This document shows positions 55,419 through 64,000 of a DNA stretch of 64,000 nt, in pieces. Source of the DNA: Schistosoma mansoni. Taxonomy: Eukaryota; Platyhelminthes; Trematoda; Strigeidida; Schistosomatidae. Position numbers and translations under genes: made by a program. The notes under the pieces were generated by a model, which saw nothing but the letters and a program-made list of their open reading frames with translations, was not told the origin of the DNA and did not search any database. The DNA is taken from the NCBI RefSeq assembly GCF_000237925.1, contig NC_031496.1, positions 13,900,589 through 13,964,588 on the forward strand. The letters are read 5' to 3'. The first letter of the stretch is position 1, and the number at the start of each line of letters is the position of its first letter.

Positions 55419-58400
55419 GTACATGAAATTACGTATATTCAGTTACAAATCTAATTATTTATATACTTAATTGTTAAGTGTAATAATCTTGATTGTTTAG
55501 TATTCATAAACTTTTTTTCATTTCGATGGAATGTATAATTTTGCCAGATACAAGCTTGGTTTACGAGGTTGTTCAATGGATAGGTGGTAAGTTTTTAAGC
55601 TGATTCTCGATCAGATCAACTTGAGAGAGTTTAACTTCTATCTATTTCAGATTACAATTGTTTATTGTGTATGTTGTCTAAGTATATTATATATATATTT
55701 GTAACTATTTAGCTCATACTTGTATGTGAAAAGACAAATAAGTGACATAACCTTCATAAGTTAAATATTTTCCACTGAAGTTTCCCTAAATTCGGAATGG
55801 CAAATTTATACCCGTACAGTTTTATCAGCATAAAAAATGGCTCTTGTCACAGAGTTAACAAGTTTCTTTTTTCAAAGAACAAATGTCAGATTGATAATTT
55901 ATTATTAATTAAAGAAACCACAATCTGTGGATCATAATAAATATTTTCATCTGTGCTGAGAATTCTATATTGTATCAAAATATTATATTGAATAAAGCCA
56001 TTAATAATAATAATGTTATTCATACCATCCATTATTAATAATGCAACTTTTAACACAATGTGTGTCATTTTTGTAGATAATTCACCCTTACCCATTGGAT
56101 TATGAGATCAAGCACATTCTACATACTTTGTTTTATACAACGATGTAGCTTCCCTAGTCCATTTATTGAATATTACTCGAATTCCATGTAGATGATTATT
56201 TAATTGCTCACATGTTAGATACATCAGCTGTAACATTCTTTTTGTGTACTTCATTGACTGATGATAATTAGATCATTTATCACAATTTTTCGGCTTAGCG
56301 AGCATTAGTGGTAATAAATAAAGCTTTCAGGTAAATCTGGGCTAAATTTCATGACTACTTACTAGTCAGGTTTTCATTCAATACTTAAGATATATCTAAG
56401 CATTCATAGCCACCTTTTCTGGGATTATAACAGACGTCTATTGGCAAATATTGGTTAGCTTGTGGTGTGTGCTACTGATGTCAACAGATATAAGTAGTAT
56501 GTGTCATCAATCGAATGTGAAATGCCTGGAGGCAGAAGGTTATGAAGATCAAATAAAAGAGAACAAGATTAAGGAGTGATTGATGTGGAAATGAAAGAAC
56601 AATCAAGTCTGGGATGATTGACTGATATTTGCAAAACAAAAAGTCCAGTTGGAGACAATTGATTGACATTTTGCAAATTAGGTATTTACTGTATGGTTTT
56701 CAGATTTTACTAAAACGTTCTGTAATTTTGTGTTCAAATACATTCGATTGTCACCACTTGTATTCTCGTTCACTACAAGTTTTTTTAAAGAACGAAAGCA
56801 GTTAATTAGTTATGTGTTATAGTAAAGATATGTTTTCGCGTGTTTTGAGGATATGTTTATATTTAAAAATTGTTTACTGTCTTTGCAACGTTTCATTTTT
56901 CAATAATCCTTTTTTTAATTAAAAGGAAGTTGCTGAGCTTTTGCTTGGAGCATGTGTACATCCCGACTGGCTTTCATCAGTTATTCAAGTTCGGTAAGTA
57001 CTTTTTAATGTTAATAAACTTTACTCAATGGAATAGGATCCGTTTAAGTATGTCAGCCGCATATATTATATAAGTGGGAACAACATTCTGTAGTCTCACA
57101 AGCTTATATACTAATCACAATTCGATCTCTCTACTTAGGTGTATGGATTCACATTCCACGAAGAGCATTATTTATCCCAAGTTTGTGTATTTGTTTTTCT
57201 AACCAGTGCTAACTAACATTGCATTATTCAGTATTCAAATCATTACGGAGTTAATTTAAAAAAATCATGTTGTAGCCAATACTCCTAGATTACTGGCTGA
57301 ATTATAGTCGAATATTCATTCATGTAACTGCCATACAAAAAAAGAGTTTTATTACAAATTAGAACTGAAACAGTTTGACCTGCCCCATATTTTCCACCAT
57401 ACGTGACCAGATGTAATTATTTATATACAAACATAACTTGTGAGCTTTGTCGAATCGAATCCATCTTAGTTATTACTTTATTTGATATTTGAAGGAAGAT
57501 AGGACCTTTCCAAAATTTGATTAAAATACTGGTTAAAGTTGTTAATTACTTATTTTCCTTTGTTTTTTAAAGGAAAACTGTGACTGGAAACACAATAACT
57601 TTACCAGTTTTTTGTTCACTTTTACTTTCGAAATACGTGTACACGTTGTGTCACCCTTTCGTAGGCATTTATAGATATATTCTGTAGACTACTGAAAAAT
57701 GCACTTCAATCTAAAAGGATAATCAGGCTGTTAGAAACTTTTAATATTAATAATTTCATAATGTTTCATTTCTTTTAGAATCGTTTTACTATTATTTATT
57801 GAAATCTTTTAAATAGTCCTAGAAATGGTTCTATTATTTTTTATCGACGAGAATTGGCCACCCTAGCACGTAGACAAGATGGTTATTTATGGAAAAAGAA
57901 ACCGAATCGACGTACTACTAAAGAAGTTCACATGGTCCTTAAAGTTCAAGGGATCGAGGTCAGTGTACTGACTTTTTTCCTGACGATAATAAAGTCACGA
58001 CTTTTTGTTTTGCTTTTATTTTTTATTCTTAAAGATATTCTTCATCAATAGCTGATATGGGTTGGATAAAACCATTCATTGAAAACCAAATAGCGCTCAC
58101 CTATCGATTTTTTTCTCCTAACTAAATGATGACAATGATACCTATCCAAATAAAAGAATATGAATCGGAATATTCCTCTAAAAAGGGATAATAAAACAAG
58201 CAATAATTTTCCCAAGCAAATCAGCTTAGATCATAGCACAGATAGATCTGCTTACAAGTTTTTCTCTGAGTTTTTAAAGGCGTTGTTTAACTAAACTTAG
58301 TTCAAAGATGCTTTCAAACATCTTGGAACGCTTAATAAATTATCCTAGCAGGTTTCAATCAGATTTAGGAAATATGTGCAAAATTTATTTCTTATGACCA

Positions 58401-59486
58401 GAAATGTTCTTAGCTTATAGGCGGATGTATATATTCATATTTACAAATGTTTCACTCAAATGATAGGTTTCATGTATGATTGCACAGATGCATACAGAAT
58501 GAAGATGTGTATAATTGCGTCCTAATTAAAAGAATTAATTCCCAGATTTACTTCTAGCATTCACTCCAGTTTCGCAACAGAGGATGTTACAGATGTTATC
58601 ATTCGTATGTCCGTTACTGACCTATTTCTCCTTAGACACTTGAACTCTGAATAAAAAATGGGAGGAGGAAAATATTAAACTAGGCCTACTTCGAGGATTA
58701 GTTTCTGTACAGAAAACAGGAGTATATATAAAATTGTAGGGGACCTAGCGATTCTAGAGGCTTTTAGAAGGGATACTAAACTTGTTAATAAATTTTCAAA
58801 TTATTCTTTTAGGTTAAATAAAAGCCTAAACAGCTGCTTTATAGGTTTTTTTAGAATATTTCTAACACGTCTGATTGATAAGCATTTTCCACGTTATTCC
58901 TGTCTTCTGGATACTTTTCCGAGGAGTTATAGATGATTCATAGTTTACCGAGTTAGTTGTCATTATGTCTCATTAATATCCCACTTATTTGATGTATTAT
59001 ATCCTATTTTTATTAATCATGTAATTTTTTACGGAATCTGTCAATTAAAGTAGAAACGTGTGTTATTACAAGTGTTTTTACTTTGATTCACTAATAGATA
59101 ATAATGTTCTTTTTCTCTCGGTATATGTCCAGTGTATTATCGCCAATTATGCACATTCCGCTTTAATCTCTACATTTCATCGACGAACCTATTCATTAAG
59201 ATTTGTAAGTTATTATCCATTTTTATCCGATTGAATATCATATTGCCTGTGTATATTCATTTTACATGCACATGTTAATTAACAACAATATATTCCGCTT
59301 TTTCATTTAATAGCATTATTCTTTTTTACCTATTGTGATAGATTTCATGTTGTGTTATAAACAGATCATTTTTACGACATTGACTTGACAAAATATTATA
59401 ATTACTGGTATAGCGAAACTAATGATGTGCTCACTAAATCGATTTTCCAATTCCTAATTAGTTAGTTTACGCATAACAAAATCACT

Positions 59487-59524
<38 letters not shown>

Positions 59525-62500
59525 GTTCAGCTCATTTACCAGGTACTGACTAGTGTACCTGACTTCGAGCCATACTCTTATTCTGAGGGCTAGTATAAAT
59601 ATTCGATTACCTAAACCAAATTAATTGGAGAGGGATTCAAACATGTTGAAATTGGAACACCACCACCATTGATACACTGCTTCATTACAAGTGAATTTAA
59701 GCTGTAATTCATGCTCAACATATTCAACCACAATAGTTTGATGATAAGTTACTTGTCAGTTAACTAGTGAATATTCATAAATGAAGATAAAGGTCACAAA
59801 ACATTGGGTGATAATTTTCCAGCTCAAAATCTAATGGAAGCCAAATCATGAGTACATCTCCACTACTACGATCGATTTTGAGCCACATAACTCAACGTTT
59901 CCTACTGTTGGTCACGGTAATCTCGCGGACCTCAATCAGATAATCTGCATCTACTAACACTGCTCAGTGAAACAGTAAGTGATACACATCATACATTTAT
60001 CAACCACCTCAGTCGATGAAAATTCACTTTGTCGGTTGGTTGTAAACATAATATTGATTAATCTAGTGATTTAGTCAGTATGTGATACAGAAATGTAGCC
60101 ATTTTCTTCTAAGAACGTCAATTTTCGTTGAATCCACTTGTTCACTGGCTATTATTAGTACTGATTTTAATTAATATACTGTTTTCGCTGTGTTTTCTTT
60201 TCTTTTCATAGAATCCCTCTGTTGTATTATTTCATTATTTGAATGTACCCTTATTAACTAATGAGAATAAACTTTGTTTACCATTACCTAATCTAAGTGA
60301 AAATGATCGTAATGAATTAACTTATGCTAAACTTGTTGAGCAGTTAGTGAATATGTGTAAGTTTAATTAATTAATTTATTATCCTTGTCAGTTTGTTTTT
60401 ATATCATAAATAGGCAAGATTAATAAAAATGATTGTTATTGTTCCACTAACTGTTGTACAGCGTTACCATATCAGTCTGATTAAAAATTATATTCTGTTG
60501 ATTATCTCCATAAATTAATCACTAATAATATTGATATAACTTATTTATCTTTAAAATTCTTTTTTCCTCGGTTCATTTATATGTTTCTTTCATTCCTTTT
60601 AAGATGAATCTATCTCTTCTTCTTCTTCATCATCATCAAATCTAAGGCTGTACAAATTTGATAGTTGTTAAATTTAAGTATGATTGTGTAGCTATATTTT
60701 TTATAATTTGATATAAATTAATATATCAATGCATTATAAATTCACTTACTACTGTTTGTTTGAATCTTCCCATTCAAGCGAAAGGTACTGGGTTCGAGTC
60801 CCAGAGTGGACATCAACTCTGAGATGCAGGTACATCCAGCTGACGAGTGCCAAATAGGACGAATTGACGCGTGTCCTGGATTCCATTGCTAGCCACTATC
60901 CATCTTTGCTCAATGCATTATAGTTTATATACATGTGTAGTGAACGAAGATTTGATGCGGATAATCAATTTATATTTTAATGCAAAACTACAGGGTGTCT
61001 TCGTAAATTAAATACTTCATTTGCACATCTTCCATTAGTTGTCCTTCACATCCTTCATGATTCTTTCAATTCTCAATTCCTTAATGTTTCCCTTTTTGTT
61101 TTCTTCAGTGCAATCTTCTCAACCTTCTTTCGACAGACATTACACTTCTGATCGGTATTATATACTACTTATATCTGTCAATACATATGGCTTCCACTAC
61201 ATATATATCATGTTTGAACTACTATTTTTGTAATCCATTATGCACACTAGCCCATTAATCGATTCCCAAAAACAAGGATTCATGCAATATTTAGTAATTA
61301 TTTGACTTGTATTTGTTTTTCTATTATGTAGTAGAATTATTCAGTAAATAAGAATCATTGTGTTACTTCATTTCACTAAATGAATAAACGATTTAAATAG
61401 TTAAACGATTGCACTTTAGAATATTTCTGCAATAAAAAACCCAATATTTATTATATTCAGGTCAACTAAATAACCTTTGGGTAATTTTAGTTTTACATAT
61501 ATGTTTAATATCGGTGAAAATTAAAGAAAGTATACATTTCGTATTCAGAAAACTTGGTTAGAACACTTGATAAAATGTTAAACGCTTGCTGTGAGATACA
61601 GGTTTGATCCCTGACTGGATCATGGGTCCACACTCCTGACGGTTTTTATACTAGGACTAAATATCTGTCGAATGCTGCTTGATTTCCATTGAAACACTAA
61701 CTAAGGTCAATCGGTGACAACTACCATGTGCAGCGTAACGAATATCATGAGATTAATTTCTCAGATAATTGTGGGCAAAAAGATTTGATAACATTGAATT
61801 TGTAGGGGTTATTTTTCGGCTTGTTCATAGTATATAGATCTAGTAATCGGGGACTGATCATGACAGCGATGCTAAGCTGATATTTCATTTTTTTTTCTAT
61901 CGTGGTTGTGTACTAGTGAGAAGTAGTAACAAACTATGGGTATATGGTAGTGCTTTAACCTGTGACGACATCCCTCACTGGAAACCGGCTTTAGGGATAC
62001 TGTTTGTTTTCTCTTTTTTTGCTTACAGCACATCCTCCTAGGACAATTTAATTTTGTACATGTATGGGATATTTTCATATCATGAATTTCTTTGGAACTA
62101 TATCAAACTATTGAGGGAAAATCAGAATACGGATATTCACTTTAATTGATTGTTACATTCTTAAAATGATAAGCATTTTCAAGATGAATTTGTGATAAAA
62201 TCATTAAATGCCGACTAATAAGATTATTAAAGAGTACAAATTATTAAAATGTTGTTCCACTTTCGTTTTAGGCTCTTAAAATGTTCAAAAGCTTAAATGG
62301 ACCTATTTGATGGTGTTGCGTTCTCTGGGCTTTGATTTGACACACTTGTTGAATAATTCTGTCTGTTCAGATCTATTTGTAGTAGAAGTTGGTAATGTTG
62401 TCTACGTCGACGATGAACTCTCGTCAGTTAAACCACAGAGCTCAGTTAATGAAAAATCACCAAATTTGCATTGGTGTTACCTTTTGAATTAAAGTTGTTA

Positions 62501-62942
62501 TTGTATCATAAACTAGTTTGCCTTTCAGATTCGTACATTTTGACTGTTATGTTTTTGTGCCTCATTGGTTACAAGTTGGAATGTTTATGTTGGTAAACTA
62601 TGCCAAAAGGTGAAAATATTTCTGTAACTTCGATGTCCTAGGGTTTCTCAGATAAACTCCATTTTCAATGTTTTCAAATTAATAAGTTGTACTGTTTATA
62701 ATAATATGGTAATCTGTAAACCAAACTATGTTGAAGACTAGTGGTACTGCTATACGATTGTGCTTACACCTTGATAGATGAAGTATTATTCCAACCCGAT
62801 AATATGGTAGTTAAAAATATTGAACGTAAGCACTTAACTATGTTTCGCTTTACTGAATTTATTTTTATATTGCTTTTTTATAGTTAATAATTTCCCAAAA
62901 CATATCATGAAACCTGGTATTGATCAAATTCTAAATTTCGAT
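55173..62942 (+). CDS. CAMTA: calmodulin-binding transcription activator (CAMTA), 5' part
   Basis: Six exons, 55173-55418, 56926-56993, 57817-57958, 59133-59204, 60212-60356 and 62884-62942, with GT/AG borders and agreeing phases give 244 codons before the window ends. Residues about 75-190 form the CG-1 DNA-binding domain: IARKLIWCNQKEVAELLLGA, then RPRNGSIIFYRRELATLARR, DGYLWKKKPNRRTTKEVHMV, LKVQGIE, YAHSALISTFHRRTYSL, and NPSVVLFHYLNVPLL. CAMTA proteins are nuclear factors with CG-1, TIG, ankyrin and IQ domains; the later domains would lie right of the window. Exon 1 opens with a Ser/Asn-rich stretch (NSNNNNNN). The ATG at 55173 follows directly on an acceptor-like TTTTTCCAG, so there may be an upstream exon. 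The fluke sequence departs from human CAMTA in the loop after YRRELATLARR. Confidence 0.9.
56926..56993 (+). CDS. CAMTA: CAMTA exon 2
   Basis: The acceptor ends TTAATTAAAAG; the donor is GTAAGT. Codes EVAELLLGACVHPDWLSSVI and QV plus two bases, matching the human EEIASYL..HDEWLS region. Short (68 nt) and easily missed. Confidence 0.82.
57817..57958 (+). CDS. CAMTA: CAMTA exon 3 (CG-1 core)
   Basis: Acceptor TTTTAAATAG, donor GTCAGT. Codes PRNGSIIFYRREL..DGYLWKKK and KEVHMVLKVQGIE, the most conserved and basic part of CG-1. Confidence 0.95.
59133..59204 (+). CDS. CAMTA: CAMTA exon 4
   Basis: 24 codons, CIIANYAHSALISTFHRRTY then SLRF; human has CYVHSSIVPTFHRRCYWLLQ. Acceptor ATATGTCCAG, donor GTAAGT, phase 0 both ends. 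Confidence 0.93.
59490..59522. repeat. TA microsatellite
   Basis: About 16 TA units in CAMTA intron 4, directly before a SINE. Confidence 0.95.
59530..59700 (-). mobile_element. tRNA-derived SINE, family 2, worn copy
   Basis: Shares ordered blocks with the copy at 36.12 kb: ACCAGGTACT.., GTGTACCTGACTT, GAGCCATACTC, GAGGGCTAGTA and GGGATTCAAAC. The pol III boxes are degraded. Confidence 0.55.
59840..60050 (-). mobile_element. RTE-type LINE fragment, C-terminal end (lineage 1)
   Basis: Matches the LINE end at 12.5 kb in reverse: TTTTGAGCCA, TCTCGCGGACCTCAATCAGA and CATCTACTAACACTGCTCAG correspond to the MAQNR, RDD and HVGRCRLPG region. Decayed. It lies in CAMTA intron 4, antisense to the gene. 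Confidence 0.62.
60212..60356 (+). CDS. CAMTA: CAMTA exon 5 (end of CG-1)
   Basis: Acceptor TTTCTTTTCATAG, donor GTAAGT. Codes NPSVVLFHYLNVPLLTNENK to AKLVEQLVNM; human CAMTA has NPDIVLVHYLNVPALED and later ELLSQLKPMF. Confidence 0.93.
60765..60905 (+). mobile_element. S-alpha-type SINE with B-box and hammerhead ribozyme
   Basis: A pol III B-box GGTTCGAGTCCC at 60791-60802 is followed by a hammerhead region. This layout is that of the schistosome SINE-like satellite (Sm-alpha family) known to encode active hammerheads. The A-box is weak. It lies in CAMTA intron 5, in the sense direction of the gene. Confidence 0.82.
60825..60890 (+). ncRNA. hammerhead ribozyme, probably weakened
   Basis: Core strand CTGACGA at 60840-60846 (the fifth base is free to vary in hammerheads), stem II GTGCCAAATAGGAC with one mismatch, and GAA at 60861-60863. 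The cleavage triplet GTC ends at 60875, and stem I pairs ATCCAG with CTGGAT. Compared with the schistosome form as I remember it, there is a stem II mismatch and about three extra bases after GAA, so cleavage in this copy is doubtful. Confidence 0.8.
60940..61230 (+). repeat. unclassified dispersed repeat, copy 2
   Basis: Same family as 7310-7595 and in the same orientation. It starts about 35 bases after the hammerhead SINE. No coding capacity; its left end (TGTAGTGAACGAAG) could be an LTR-type TG end, but this is not shown. Confidence 0.5.
61545..61760 (+). mobile_element. tRNA-like SINE candidate, family 3
   Basis: A-box-like TTGGTTAGAACACTTGA at 61553-61569 and B-box CAGGTTTGATCCCTG at 61599-61613, then a body with GGGTCCACACTCCTGACGG. 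Not a functional tRNA. In CAMTA intron 5. Confidence 0.45.
62884..62942 (+). CDS. CAMTA: CAMTA exon 6
   Basis: Acceptor TTGCTTTTTTATAG, donor GTAAGT. Its two leading bases finish a Phe codon, giving QLVNMF as in QLKPMF of human CAMTA, then NNFPKHIMKPGIDQILNFD. The phase match and this join support it. Confidence 0.75.
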
Positions 62943-64000
62943 GTAAGTTATCACTTATATGATTGTTTTACAAAATTACGTTATATTGAGTAAACTAATC
63001 ATATAAACATGAATTAGTTAGTAGAAATGTATCTGTCTACAGGACTGAACAACATGGTTACATGAATATTAAATCTCTATGATTTTGTACACTAATTCAA
63101 ATTGCAAAACATCTCACTGTCTTACTCTTAGTTGTAACATCGAATTCATCCATAGAATAAAATTATTTGCTTTCCAATTTATTAAAAATATCCACTTAAG
63201 ATAAAATGAGACAATATGTTTAAACTTTATATAAACTTTTCTGAGAGTTACTTTCGACTACATATTTTGTAGACTACTGGTATATGCTTAGCATGTCCAA
63301 TAAATAAACGAACTGAAGTCATAGAAACTTTATTGTAAAAACTTTAAGACACATCAATTTTATTCTATTGTTTAAAACATCTCAAAAGTCTGGTTCTACG
63401 GCTGCTTCATATTTCCACGTCTTATCATAGTGGTTCACATAAACTGCACGATGCGAGTAACAAATAAAAGTCGACCGGAATTAATGTTAACTAATCATAC
63501 CTGTCTTTTATCTGAAGTTGATGCTTATGATTTTGTCTAGAAAGACAGTGAAGGCTACATAAATAAACCATACAGCTCAGAGAATTCAACTCCACTAGAA
63601 GTTTTTCCTGGCTTTCGATTCACTTATCAGACAAACTACGTACACTGAAACCATTGTTCTACTTAAATGTATACTTGTTTGTTGATCCAGTGGCTAGTGC
63701 TTTGAAAGTTCATTTTCAAATTTATCAAACTATTCTTTTTTTTGCATCAGTGATATGAGTGATAACTTTTGTTCCTTTGTTTTTTTTATAAGTAAAATGG
63801 AGAATACCTTTTCACTGAACAACTCAATGTACGTATGTAACCCCATTCATTTGATCTTACAGAATTAGGTATATCGATCTACATTGCTTCGCAATTTTTA
63901 TTTATCGATTGAGATTTTAGAAAATAAGAGTAATATGTTTGCCATAAAGTATTATATCCTAAAATCTTAGTTAACTAAAATTCTCTTTTTCTTATCTTAG
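62943..64000. other. CAMTA intron running off the window
   Basis: No exon seen. The last bases form a pyrimidine-rich run ending TTCTTATCTTAG exactly at 64000, a strong splice-acceptor shape, so the next CAMTA exon may begin at 64001. Confidence 0.5.

Noticed and set aside
62371-62391. A 21-nt phase-compatible micro-exon, or an alternative last exon to 62492, in CAMTA
   Set aside because: The acceptor is good, but direct joining of 60356 to 62884 restores QLVNMF, which resembles human CAMTA; the small exon would disrupt it. Only cDNA could revive it.
1-64000. CRISPR arrays, operons, bacterial or phage genes
   Set aside because: No spaced short repeats or prokaryotic gene layout; introns and metazoan families dominate.

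Overview
The window looks like a stretch of blood-fluke (Schistosoma or a close relative) nuclear DNA. It is AT-rich and gene-poor. Its genes are metazoan and split by introns from 47 nt to over 6 kb, and the introns are crowded with RTE-type LINEs, tRNA-derived SINEs, BEL/Pao and Penelope fossils, and a hammerhead-ribozyme SINE of the schistosome S-alpha type. The genus rests on remembered repeat families, not on a database search.

Four host genes can be supported. (1) 3.25-13.9 kb, minus strand: the 5' half of a SUGP1-like splicing-factor gene (NDGSF motif, SURP module, KRRRSRW motif, coiled TPEQAEQIR segment). It runs off the left edge, and its introns hold a BEL/Pao fossil and two LINE copies. 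(2) 30.1-39.6 kb, plus strand: a five-exon NOVA/pasilla-like RNA-binding protein with KH1 and KH2, an Ala/Ser-rich tail and no visible KH3. (3) 44.5-45.3 kb, plus strand: an intronless 290-aa secreted orphan protein. (4) 55.2-62.9 kb onward, plus strand: the 5' part of a CAMTA gene with the CG-1 DNA-binding domain spread over exons 1-5. It runs off the right edge.

The largest structural feature is a near-perfect inverted repeat. The arms are about 4.7 and 4.8 kb (12.01-16.72 and 20.94-25.76 kb) and the spacer is 4.2 kb. The left arm carries the first two exons found of the SUGP1-like gene in line with its downstream exons. The right arm carries a head-to-head second copy cut off from the rest. 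The outer breakpoint lies inside a copy of the commonest SINE of the window.

That SINE (called R1 here) has a tRNA-Trp-derived head in its one full copy, a body of about 450 nt, and a 3' tail shared with the RTE-type LINE at 33.3-35.0 kb. Shorter copies share one 5' boundary, and two are flanked by 11-bp target-site duplications. At 33-37 kb a young 5'-truncated LINE sits inside an older LINE with a clean 14-bp duplication.

The remaining intergenic and intronic DNA shows no gene I can support.
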